A stretch of DNA of 12,016 nucleotides from a bacterium HR12 (GTDB taxonomy: Bacteria > Actinomycetota > UBA4738 > HRBIN12). Numbering within the stretch: the stretch's first letter is position 1; each line of letters starts with the position of its first letter. This document shows, piece after piece, positions 1-6,617 of this stretch. The stretch is taken from NCBI GenBank assembly GCA_002898915.1, contig BEHO01000011.1, forward strand, positions 1-12,016, given 5' to 3'. The translations under genes were made by a program, and so were the position numbers. Under the pieces are notes generated by a model. The model was given only the letters and a program-made list of their open reading frames with translations. It did no database searches and was not told the DNA's origin.

Positions 1-441
1 CTGGCGGGCCTCGCCTACGTGAACGCCGTCTCCGAGCGGGTCGCGACGGCCCTCGATGGCGTCCGCGTGCCGCCCGGCCAGGTCGTCACGCTGGCCTCGC
101 GCACCGGCACGCTCCCCATCCGGATCTCCAGCTCGGCTCCGGAGGCGCTGCGGGTGATCGTCAGCCTGGAGTCGAGCCGCCTCGTGCGGCCGCAGCGGAC
201 CGAGGTGATCCTCGAGCCCGGGGTCGAGCGCACGCTCGCGTTCCGGGTGGAGGTGAAGACGACGGGACGGTTCCCCGTGTGGGTCCGCGTCGCCGCGCCG
301 GGCGGGCGCGTGATCGAGGAGGCGGAGATCAGCGTGCGCTCCACGGCCTACAACCGCATCGCGCTGCTCATCACGGTCGGCGCGGCCCTCGCGCTCGTGC
401 TCGTGTGGGCGAGGAGGTTCCTGCCACGTCGGACGAGCTGA
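1..441 (+). CDS. DUF6049-like envelope protein, C-terminal end (5' partial)
   Basis: The reading frame is open from the first base, so the gene begins upstream; 146 residues plus the stop are visible. The visible part is a beta-rich, extracytoplasmic-looking region of alternating hydrophobic and polar residues. It ends in a membrane segment of about 20 residues (IALLITVGAALALVLVWA) followed by a basic tail (RRFLPRR). That is a C-terminal anchor placing most of the protein outside the cell. A large secreted protein with this kind of C-terminus (DUF6049; Rv3909 in M. tuberculosis) typically sits just upstream of murJ in actinomycetes, and murJ follows here with a short overlap. Its biochemical role is unknown; a link to cell-wall assembly is inferred from position only. 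A GTG at 19 could be read as a start, but the frame continues upstream of it and the family is much longer, so a partial gene is preferred. Confidence 0.8.
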   Translation: MAGLAYVNAVSERVATALDGVRVPPGQVVTLASRTGTLPIRISSSAPEALRVIVSLESSRLVRPQRTEVILEPGVERTLAFRVEVKTTGRFPVWVRVAAPGGRVIEEAEISVRSTAYNRIALLITVGAALALVLVWARRFLPRRTS

Positions 442-2093
442 CGCCGCTCACCTCGCCGGAGACGGCCGAGGTCCGCCCGGAGGACTCGCCCGCCGCGTTC
501 GCGCGGAACACGGCGGTCATGGCCCTCGGCACGACCCTGTCCCGGGTGACCGGGTTCCTGCGGGTCGCCGCGATGGCCTACGCGATCGGCATCACCGAGA
601 CGCGCCTCGCCGACGCCTACAACATCGCCAACACCACCCCCAACATCGTCTACGAGCTGGCGCTCGGCGGGATCCTCTCCTCGGTCCTCGTCCCCGTGCT
701 CGTCGAGCGAGCCCATCGCGGGGGCAGGACCGCGGCCTTCGAGGCCGCTCGCCGCCTGTTCACGCTCACCGCCCTGGTGCTCTCGGCGATCGCGGCCCTC
801 GTGGCCCTCGGAGCCCCGTGGATCGTCGGCCTCTACACCATCCGGGCCGGGGCCGACCAGGAGACCACCCGCGAGCTCGCGACGTTCTTCCTCCGGTGGT
901 TCGCGCCGCAGATCGTCTTCTACGGGCTCGGCGCGGTGGGGCAGGCGCTCCTGAACGCCGAGCGGCGGTTCGCGGCCCCGATGTTCGCGCCGATCCTCAA
1001 CAACCTCCTCGTGATCGGGACCTTCCTCACCTTCGCCGCGCTACCGGGGCCGACGCCCGGCTCCGGGGAGCTCGCCACCCCGATCCAGCGGCTCGTCCTG
1101 GGGATCGGCACCACCGCCGGCGTCGTGGGGATGACCCTCGCCCTGTGGCCGTCGGTGCGGGCGACGGGCTTCCGCTTCGGCTGGCGCCCCGGCCTCCGCG
1201 ACGAGGTCGTCGCCACCATCGCCCGGCTCGGGGGGTGGGTCGTGGTCTACGTGGCCGCCAACCAGGTCGGCTACCTCCTCGTGCTCATCCTGGCCGCGGC
1301 CCGCAAGGGCGACTACGCCGCCTACGGTGTGGCGTTCATCCTCTTCCAGCTGCCCCACGCCATCTTCACCGTCTCCATCGTCACCGCGCTCCTGCCCGCG
1401 ATGTCCTCCCGCGCGAGCCTCGGCGACCTCGCCGGGCTCCGCGCCCTGCTCGCCCGCGGCGTGCGCGCGACCGCGGCGATCCTCATCCCCGCGGCCTTCG
1501 GCTACCTCGCGATCGGCCGCGACATCGTGCGCCTCCTGTTCGAGCACGGCGCCACCACCGCCAGGAGCGGCGACCTCGTCGCGGAGGTGCTCGCGCTCTT
1601 CTCGATCGGCCTGTTCCCCTTCTCCCTCTTCCAGCTCCAGCTCCGGACCTTCTACGCCCTGCAGGACACCCGCACCCCCGCGCTCATCAACATCGGCTCG
1701 CTCCTCGTCAACGCGGGCGTGAACCTGCTCCTCGTGCTCGGCCTCGGCCTCGGCGTGCGGGGCCTCGCGATCGGCCACGCGAGCTCGTACGTCTTCGCCA
1801 GCGTCGTCGCCCTCCTGGTCCTCCGCCGTCGCCTCGGGGGCCTCGACGGGGCGGGCCTCTCCGCGAGCGTCCTCCGCTCGACCGGCGCGGCGGTCCTCAC
1901 GGCCGCCGCCGCCTTCGGGACCGCTCGGGGGCTCGGGGCCCTGGTGGGAACGGCGTCCCTGGGTGCGCAGGCCCTCCAGGTGTTCGGCGCGGTCCTCGTC
2001 GGCCTCGGGGTCTACCTGGCCGCGGCGCTCATCTTCCGGATCGAGGAGGTCGATACCCTGAAGCGGCAGGTCCTCGGGAGGTGGCGACGGTGA
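405..2093 (+). CDS. murJ: Lipid II flippase MurJ (MviN family)
   Basis: Integral membrane protein of the MOP/MATE-like superfamily that moves the peptidoglycan precursor lipid II across the cytoplasmic membrane. From the GTG at 405 it is 562 aa, and it shows a long series of hydrophobic segments (about 13-14) separated by short basic loops. Family landmarks include the N-terminal LSRVTGFLR (residues 45-53), the NTTPNIVYELALGG region in the first third, and FYALQDTRTPALINI in the second half. The length fits a core MurJ. The mycobacterial homologue carries an extra C-terminal pseudokinase and extracellular domain, which is absent here. The start is uncertain. GTG 405 overlaps the upstream gene by 37 bp and lacks a clear Shine-Dalgarno sequence. 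ATG 519 (524 aa) falls inside the first conserved helix and looks too late. A strong GAGGAGG at 411-417 has no ATG, GTG or TTG at the right distance downstream. The gene overlaps the next by 4 bp (GTGA). Confidence 0.93.
   Translation: MGEEVPATSDELTPLTSPETAEVRPEDSPAAFARNTAVMALGTTLSRVTGFLRVAAMAYAIGITETRLADAYNIANTTPNIVYELALGGILSSVLVPVLVERAHRGGRTAAFEAARRLFTLTALVLSAIAALVALGAPWIVGLYTIRAGADQETTRELATFFLRWFAPQIVFYGLGAVGQALLNAERRFAAPMFAPILNNLLVIGTFLTFAALPGPTPGSGELATPIQRLVLGIGTTAGVVGMTLALWPSVRATGFRFGWRPGLRDEVVATIARLGGWVVVYVAANQVGYLLVLILAAARKGDYAAYGVAFILFQLPHAIFTVSIVTALLPAMSSRASLGDLAGLRALLARGVRATAAILIPAAFGYLAIGRDIVRLLFEHGATTARSGDLVAEVLALFSIGLFPFSLFQLQLRTFYALQDTRTPALINIGSLLVNAGVNLLLVLGLGLGVRGLAIGHASSYVFASVVALLVLRRRLGGLDGAGLSASVLRSTGAAVLTAAAAFGTARGLGALVGTASLGAQALQVFGAVLVGLGVYLAAALIFRIEEVDTLKRQVLGRWRR
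2076..2081 (+). promoter_or_regulatory. Shine-Dalgarno site for the gene at 2090
   Basis: GGGAGG lies 8 nt before the GTG at 2090, inside the last codons of murJ. It selects GTG 2090 over the in-frame GTG at 2081 and supports translational coupling through the GTGA overlap. Confidence 0.65.
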
Positions 2094-2500
2094 GGCTCGC
2101 TCGGGTCCATCGGGACGAGCGCGGGCTCATGGGCAAGCTCGCGCTCCTCTGGCTGCTCGTCGCCGCGCTCCTCGTCGTCCTCGGCTACGACGCCGTCCGG
2201 ATCGGGATCACCCGGTTCCGGGTGGCCGAGGCCGCCCAGAACGCCTCCTTCGAGGCGGCCGCCACCCTCCAACGGACCCGCGGCGATCGCAAGGCCGCCC
2301 TCGACGCGGCCGTCCAGGCCGTCCTTGCCGAGGGGCTGGCCGCCGAGCGCCTGCGGGACTTCGTGATCGACCCCGAGACCGACGCGGTGACCGTGACCGT
2401 CACGGATCGCGCCCCCACCCTGCTGGTCGGACGGATCTGGTTCCTCCGACCCTTCGCCAAGGCCCGGTCCACCGAGACCTCGCCCTCCGCGGGTCTCTGA
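2090..2500 (+). CDS. Small single-pass membrane protein, possibly TadE/TadG-like
   Basis: A 136-residue protein that starts at a GTG overlapping the murJ stop by 4 bp and has a good Shine-Dalgarno site. The N-terminus is short and charged with RDERGL (residues 8-13). A hydrophobic helix follows at about residues 17-33 (KLALLWLLVAALLVVLGY). Next come an alanine-rich, probably helical stretch with AEAAQNASFEAAATLQRTRG, and a C-terminal part of alternating character (TDAVTVTVTDRAPTLLVGRI). The plan of RDERG, one helix, an alanine-rich segment and a beta-like tail resembles small TadE/TadG-type pseudopilin-like proteins of actinomycetes, but I see no decisive motif. The function is therefore unassigned. 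The overlap with murJ indicates co-transcription. The body would lie outside the membrane if the N-terminus stays inside. The protein has no cysteines. Confidence 0.75.
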   Translation: MRLARVHRDERGLMGKLALLWLLVAALLVVLGYDAVRIGITRFRVAEAAQNASFEAAATLQRTRGDRKAALDAAVQAVLAEGLAAERLRDFVIDPETDAVTVTVTDRAPTLLVGRIWFLRPFAKARSTETSPSAGL

Positions 2501-2530
2501 CGGCTCCCCCGAACGGAGGAGCGCGGAGCA

Positions 2531-2536
2531 TACACT
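2531..2536 (+). promoter_or_regulatory. Possible -10 element before the sigma factor gene
   Basis: TACACT fits the actinomycete -10 pattern TAnnnT and stands out in the GC-rich 109-bp gap (2501-2609). It sits inside a small inverted repeat, CGGAG-CATACA-CTCCG (2524-2539). No convincing -35 is visible; GAACGG at 2511-2516 faintly resembles the GGAAC-type -35 used by ECF sigma factors. A start of transcription near 2543 would coincide with a GTG that opens a 24-codon frame ending at 2617, just inside the sigma gene. Confidence 0.3.
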
Positions 2537-2609
2537 CCGATCGTGCGAGCCCGCCTCTCGACCGTGGACCGCGCGGGAGCGGACGGCGACGACCTGGGGA
2601 TGCGCGGTC

Positions 2610-3203
2610 GTGGCTGAGGTTCCCGACGAGGAGCTCGTCCGCCGCTTCCGCGACGGCGACGTCGGGGCCTTCGCGGCCCTCGTCGAACGTCACGAGCGCC
2701 GCGTGTACAACCTGGCGCTGCGGATGGTGGGGCGGGAGGAGGACGCCCGCGACGCCACCCAGGACGCGTTCCTCGCCGTCCTCCGCAAGCTCCAGGGGTT
2801 CCGTGGCGAGGCGGCGTTCACCACGTGGCTGCACCGGGTGACGGTGAACGCCTGCTACGACCTCCTCCGCAGGCGGAGCCGAGCGCCGCTTCCCCTGGAG
2901 CGGCCGAGCGACGAGGGCCGTCCGCCGACGCCCGAACCGGCCGCCCCCGACCACGCCGAACGTGTGGATCTCCGGATCGACGTCCGCCGCGCGCTCCTGC
3001 AGGTCCCCGAGGAGTTCCGCGCCGTGCTCGTCCTCTGCGACGCGCAGGACCTCTCCTACGAACAGGCCGCAGCGGTCCTCGGGGTCCCCGTCGGGACGGT
3101 CAAGTCCCGGCTGCACCGGGGGCGGGTCGCCCTCGGTCGGCTGCTCGCGGGGCGGGAACGTCCCGCCCCCGCCGATCCGTCAGAGGACACGGTGACCCCA
3201 TGA
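2610..3203 (+). CDS. ECF (sigma-70 family) RNA polymerase sigma factor, SigM-like
   Basis: A 197-residue extracytoplasmic-function sigma factor. Region 2 spans about residues 8-90, with DEELVRRFRDGD, the core-binding motif DARDATQDAFLAVLRKL and the -10-recognition helix FTTWLHRVTVNACYDLLRRR. A proline-rich linker (91-118) follows. Region 4 spans about residues 120-180 and has a helix-turn-helix, LSYEQAAAVLGVPVGTVKSRLHRGR. Length and layout are normal for the family. Its position after murJ and before an anti-sigma gene and, further on, trxB matches sigM of M. tuberculosis, so a SigM-like role in the envelope or oxidative stress response is inferred. The GTG start at 2610 has a modest GGGGA about 9 nt upstream. 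Its stop overlaps the ATG of the anti-sigma gene (ATGA), the usual arrangement for a coupled sigma/anti-sigma pair. The symbol is left blank because orthology rests on context. Confidence 0.93.
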   Translation: MAEVPDEELVRRFRDGDVGAFAALVERHERRVYNLALRMVGREEDARDATQDAFLAVLRKLQGFRGEAAFTTWLHRVTVNACYDLLRRRSRAPLPLERPSDEGRPPTPEPAAPDHAERVDLRIDVRRALLQVPEEFRAVLVLCDAQDLSYEQAAAVLGVPVGTVKSRLHRGRVALGRLLAGRERPAPADPSEDTVTP

Positions 3204-3916
3204 CCCACCCCGAGGAGCTCCTCGCCCCGTACGTCGACGGCGTCCTCGACGCCGCGGAGCGCGCCGCCGTGGAGGCCCACCTGGCGGCCTGCCCGCGCTG
3301 CCGCGAGGAGGTCGCCCTGGCGCGCCGCGCGGTCCAGGCCCTCGCGGACCTGACGGAGGAGCCCGTGCCCCTCGGGGTGACCGGGCCCGTCCTCGCCGAG
3401 GCCCGGCGGGCGGGCGAGCCTCGGCGGTCGCGGTGGGTCCCGGCCCTCGCCGTGGCCGCGGCCCTGGCGCTCGCCGGAGCCATCGTCCTGCCGCAGCTGC
3501 TGCGCGGCCGGCCCGGCCCGAAGGAGGGGGCGAGCGCCACGACGGCGATGGAGGCCGACCGGGGCGCCGCCGAGCTCGCCGCACCCGCCGCGCCGCCCCT
3601 GGAGACGTGGGACGCGGACCTCGACGAGCGCGCGGCCAAGCGCCTCACGGCCCGGTGGGCACCGCCACCGTCCCCGACGTACGCCGGGGACGACGAGCGC
3701 GAGGAGGCCCTCGGCTGCCTGCTCGAGAGCGGCGCCGTCGTGGACGACGCGCACGAGCTGGTGCGCCTGATCGCCGCCCGGTACCTGGGCACGCCCGCCT
3801 ACGTCGGCGTCTTCCGCGAGGGCCCGGGCGGCGGCGAGCCGCCCTCCAAGGTGGTCGTCTGGATCGTGGCCAGCGACGACTGCCGGATCCTCAGCCTCCT
3901 CTCCCGCACGCTCTGA
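3200..3916 (+). CDS. Membrane-bound zinc-type anti-sigma factor
   Basis: A 238-residue protein that should bind and hold the preceding sigma factor at the membrane. The N-terminal anti-sigma domain carries the zinc-binding pattern H27-x3-C31-x2-C34 within AHLAACPRC. A single transmembrane helix at about residues 79-101 (WVPALAVAAALALAGAIVLP) is flanked by arginines on the cytoplasmic side. An alanine/proline-rich linker and an outer domain of about 100 residues follow. The outer domain has two cysteines, C173 and C228, which could form a disulphide outside the membrane; this is inference. The ATG overlaps the sigma stop by 4 bp. The nearest GAGG (3183-3186) is 13 nt away, so reinitiation after the sigma gene is the likely route of translation. 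By position it corresponds to RsmA (Rv3912) of M. tuberculosis. Release of the sigma factor could be by redox change at the zinc site or by proteolysis; the sequence does not decide. Confidence 0.9.
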   Translation: MTHPEELLAPYVDGVLDAAERAAVEAHLAACPRCREEVALARRAVQALADLTEEPVPLGVTGPVLAEARRAGEPRRSRWVPALAVAAALALAGAIVLPQLLRGRPGPKEGASATTAMEADRGAAELAAPAAPPLETWDADLDERAAKRLTARWAPPPSPTYAGDDEREEALGCLLESGAVVDDAHELVRLIAARYLGTPAYVGVFREGPGGGEPPSKVVVWIVASDDCRILSLLSRTL

Positions 3917-3938
3917 GGCGCCGGCGCCCTCGCCGCGC

Positions 3939-3967
3939 GTGAAGCTTCGAGCGCGGACTCGTAGAGT
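3939..3967 (+). promoter_or_regulatory. Candidate promoter of the merR-menG-menF operon
   Basis: GTGAAG (3939-3944) and TAGAGT (3962-3967) are 17 bp apart. The -10 fits TAnnnT and the -35 shares TGA with TTGACA. The -10 ends 8 nt before the GTG at 3976 and no Shine-Dalgarno sequence is present, so the mRNA may be leaderless or nearly so. A perfect 12-bp palindrome (GGCGCCGGCGCC, 3917-3928) lies just upstream, directly after the anti-sigma stop. It has no T-tract and is not a typical terminator. Confidence 0.4.
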
Positions 3968-3975
3968 GAACGGTC

Positions 3976-4674
3976 GTGAGGTACCGGGTGGAGCAGCTCG
4001 CGGCGGCGTGCGAGGTGTCCGTCGACACCGTCCGGTACTACCAGGCCCGCGGCCTCCTCCCGCCGCCCGAGCGCGAGGGGCGGGTGGCGTGGTACCGCGA
4101 GGAGCACGCCGAGCGCATCCGCGAGATCCGCTCGCTCCAGCGCAAGGGCCTGACCCTCGCGGCGATCAAGCGCGCCCTCGACGGGGAGCTCGAGCGCACC
4201 GACCTCGAGCTGGCCGCGGCCGTCGCGGCCGCCCGCGGCGAGACCCAACCCGAGCAGCTCCTCCCGCTGGACGCGTTCTCCGCGGCGGCCGGCGTTCCCG
4301 CGTCGCTCATCCAGGCCGTCGAGCGGGAGGGGATCCGGCTCGGCGTCACCGTGGACGGCGAGACCCGCTACTCGAGCGCGGACATCCGCACCGTCCGCGG
4401 CGCCCTCCGCCTCCTCGAGTTCGGGCTGCCCCTCGGCGACCTGCTGGCGCTGGCGCGGGAGGCGAACGAGGCGATGGTGCGCCTGGCCGAGCAGGCGGTC
4501 GAGCTGTTCGACCGGTACGTGCGGGAGCCGATCCGCGACACCGCCCCCACCGAGGAGGAGGCCGCCGCCCAGCTCGTCGAGGCCTTCGACGCGCTCCTCC
4601 CCGCCGTGACGGACCTCGTCGCGACCCACTTCCGGCGCGTCCTCCTCGCCGCGGCCGAGGGACGGCTGTCGTGA
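3976..4674 (+). CDS. MerR-family transcriptional regulator with two MerR-like domains
   Basis: A 232-residue DNA-binding protein. The first winged-helix domain (about residues 2-68) is a canonical MerR reader: YRVEQLAAACEVSVDTVRYY, then RGLLPPP, the wing with WYREEHAERIREI, and the helix LQRKGLTLAAIKRAL. After a linker, residues 97-162 repeat the same plan (LDAFSAAAGVPASLIQAVER, RYSSADIRTVRGALRLLEFGLPLGDLLALA), so the protein holds a second, degenerate MerR-like module. A helical C-terminus (about 165-232) probably dimerises. The only cysteine is C12, so metal or thiol sensing of the classic MerR kind is unlikely. The GTG start is chosen because it gives the complete first helix and lies just after a -10-like element. 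The gene overlaps menG by 4 bp (GTGA), which makes it a good candidate regulator of the adjacent menaquinone genes. Its ligand is unknown. Confidence 0.9.
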   Translation: MRYRVEQLAAACEVSVDTVRYYQARGLLPPPEREGRVAWYREEHAERIREIRSLQRKGLTLAAIKRALDGELERTDLELAAAVAAARGETQPEQLLPLDAFSAAAGVPASLIQAVEREGIRLGVTVDGETRYSSADIRTVRGALRLLEFGLPLGDLLALAREANEAMVRLAEQAVELFDRYVREPIRDTAPTEEEAAAQLVEAFDALLPAVTDLVATHFRRVLLAAAEGRLS

Positions 4675-5351
4675 GCCTCCCCGAGGGCGAGGAGAAGGTC
4701 CGCGCCGTCCGCGAGCTGTTCGACCGCATCGCGGACCGGTACGACCTCGTGAACCGGGTCATGACCTTCGGGATGGACGTCGGCTGGCGCGGGAGCACCG
4801 TCGCCGAGCTCCGGCTCCCGGGCGGGGCCCTCGTCGCCGACCTCGCCTGCGGGACCGGCGACCTCTGTCGGGAGCTCCGGCGGAGCGGGTACCGGGCCGT
4901 CGGGTTCGACCTGTCCCTCCGCATGCTCCGTCGCGCCCGCACCGACGCGCCGCTCGTCCAGGCCGACATCCTGCGCCTGCCCCTCGCGGACGCCTCCGTC
5001 GACGGCGCCACCTGCGGCTTCGCCCTGCGGAACGTCGTGTCCCTCGCCGGACTGTTCGAGGAGTGCGCGCGCGTGCTCCGCCCCGGCGGCCGGGCGGCGT
5101 TCCTGGAGGCGAGCGAGCCGGAGGGGCGGTTCATGCGGGCCGGCCACCGCGTCTACTTCCACCGGGTCGTCCCCCTCATCGGGGGCCTGCTGTCGGACCG
5201 CGAGGCCTACGGGTACCTCCCCCGGTCCATGGCCTACCTGCCGCCCACCCCTGTCCTCCTCGACCTGCTCCGCGCCGCGGGGTTCCCCGATGCCCGCAGG
5301 ATCCCCCTGTCCGGCGGCATCGCCCAGGTCTTCGTCGGAACGCGAGGGTGA
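4671..5351 (+). CDS. menG: Demethylmenaquinone methyltransferase MenG (UbiE/COQ5 family)
   Basis: A 226-residue S-adenosylmethionine-dependent methyltransferase that performs the last step of menaquinone synthesis, C-methylation of demethylmenaquinone. The family N-terminus is clear (LFDRIADRYDLVNRVMTFGM, residues 16-35, then DVGWR). SAM motif I is VADLACGTGDL (55-65, with D57, G61 and G63). Further family landmarks are GFDLSLRML, the motif around ADASVDGATCGFALRNV, the post-motif LRPGGRAAFLE, and YGYLPRSMAYLP near the C-terminus. The length is normal. The start is GTG 4671, overlapping the merR stop by 4 bp. The stop overlaps menF in the same way, so three genes are translated from one message. 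The UbiE family also includes ubiquinone enzymes, but the menaquinone gene neighbours and the actinomycete setting make MenG the right name. Confidence 0.95.
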   Translation: MSLPEGEEKVRAVRELFDRIADRYDLVNRVMTFGMDVGWRGSTVAELRLPGGALVADLACGTGDLCRELRRSGYRAVGFDLSLRMLRRARTDAPLVQADILRLPLADASVDGATCGFALRNVVSLAGLFEECARVLRPGGRAAFLEASEPEGRFMRAGHRVYFHRVVPLIGGLLSDREAYGYLPRSMAYLPPTPVLLDLLRAAGFPDARRIPLSGGIAQVFVGTRG

Positions 5352-6616
5352 GGGTGGCGCACCTCGTCGCGCGGGCGCGGAGGCTCGGGCCGGCCTACGA
5401 CCTGCTCGCCGCGTACCGCGCCGATGGCGTCTTCTTCGAGCGCGGAGGGCTCGGTCTCGCCGGCGCCGGCGTGGCGGAGCGCATCGGCGTCGGCGGCGGT
5501 CCCGACCGACTCCCGACCCTCGCCCGCGAGGTCGAGACGGTCCTCCGCCACATCCGGCGGGATCCCGCGGCCCCGGCGCCCGTCGCCGTCGGGGCCATCC
5601 CCTTCGACGACGGGCGCCCGGCCGAGCTCCTCGTGCCGGAGCGCCTCGTGCAGCGACGCCGGCCCGGCGAGACCGTGGCCCTCGAGGTCTTCGCCGAGGG
5701 GCTGGCCCCTGCCGACCACGAGCGCGAGCGGTGGGTGGGCCGCGCCCTCCCCCACGCCGCCTTCGAGGAGATCCAGCTGCGGGCCGACCCGGAGCCCGAG
5801 GCGTACGCGGCCGCCGTGCGGGAGGCCGTCCGGCGGATCCGCGCGGGGGGCCTGCGGAAGGTCGTCCTGGCCCGCACGGTCGTCGTCGCCGCGGACCGTG
5901 AGCTGGACCCGAAGCAGCTGCTGTGGCGGCTGCGCGCCGTGGACCCGGACTGCTTCACGTTCGCCGCGCCGGAGCTCGTACCCGGCACGGCGGCCCCGGT
6001 CGGCGTCCTGGTCGGCGCCACCCCGGAGCTCCTCGTCGCCAAGCGCGGCGACCGGGTCCTCGCCACCCCCCTCGCCGGCTCCTCGCCCCGCTTCGGCGAC
6101 CCCGGCGAGGACGCCGCCTCGGCCGCCCACCTCCTCGCCTCGGCCAAGGACCGCGAGGAGCACGCGCTCGTCGTGGAGGGCGTCGAGGCCGCCCTGGCGC
6201 CCCTCTGCGAGGAGCTCCATCACCCCCACGAGCCGGAGCCCCTCGGCACCGCGAACGTGTGGCACCTCGCGACCCCCTTCCGCGGACGCCTCCGCCCGGG
6301 GGTCAGGAGCGTCCTCGACCTCGTCGCCGTCCTCCACCCGACGCCCGCGGTCGGCGGCTCCCCGCGGGAGGCCGCGACCGCCGCCCTCGCCGAGCTCGAG
6401 CCGATCGATCGGGGTTGGTACGCGGGTCCCGTCGGATGGGTGGACGCCGACGGCGACGGCGAGTGGGCGATCGCCCTGCGCTGCGCCGAGCTCACCGGCC
6501 GCACCGCGCGCGTCTTCGCCGGCGCCGGCATCGTCGCCGACTCCGACCCCGCCTCGGAGCTCGAGGAGACGGAGCGGAAGTTCCGCGCCCTCCTCGACGC
6601 CCTGCGCTGGGGCTGA
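5348..6616 (+). CDS. menF: Isochorismate synthase MenF
   Basis: A 422-residue chorismate-binding enzyme that converts chorismate to isochorismate, the first committed step of the menaquinone pathway. The catalytic domain covers about residues 145-420. K171 in LRKVVLAR matches the water-activating lysine of MenF/EntC, and E227 in GATPELLV matches the general acid. PLAGSSPR (241-248), KDREEHALVVE (267-277), HPTPAVGG (330-337), RGWYAGPVGW and the C-terminal ELEETERKF, with magnesium-binding glutamates, are all in place. HPTPAVGG together with the absence of an aminase partner gene favours isochorismate synthase over anthranilate or aminodeoxychorismate synthase. A salicylate or siderophore role is less likely given menD, menB and menE next to it. 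The start is GTG 5348, which gives the same GTGA overlap as the previous pair; GTG 5354 is an alternative with GAGGG 5 nt before it. The gene ends 1 bp before the end of the convergent menD. Confidence 0.93.
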   Translation: MRVAHLVARARRLGPAYDLLAAYRADGVFFERGGLGLAGAGVAERIGVGGGPDRLPTLAREVETVLRHIRRDPAAPAPVAVGAIPFDDGRPAELLVPERLVQRRRPGETVALEVFAEGLAPADHERERWVGRALPHAAFEEIQLRADPEPEAYAAAVREAVRRIRAGGLRKVVLARTVVVAADRELDPKQLLWRLRAVDPDCFTFAAPELVPGTAAPVGVLVGATPELLVAKRGDRVLATPLAGSSPRFGDPGEDAASAAHLLASAKDREEHALVVEGVEAALAPLCEELHHPHEPEPLGTANVWHLATPFRGRLRPGVRSVLDLVAVLHPTPAVGGSPREAATAALAELEPIDRGWYAGPVGWVDADGDGEWAIALRCAELTGRTARVFAGAGIVADSDPASELEETERKFRALLDALRWG

Positions 6617-6617
6617 G

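Noticed and set aside
3917..3928. Perfect palindrome GGCGCCGGCGCC after the anti-sigma stop as a terminator
   Set aside because: No T-run and almost no loop; such GC palindromes arise easily at this composition. It could be an operator, but nothing else supports that.
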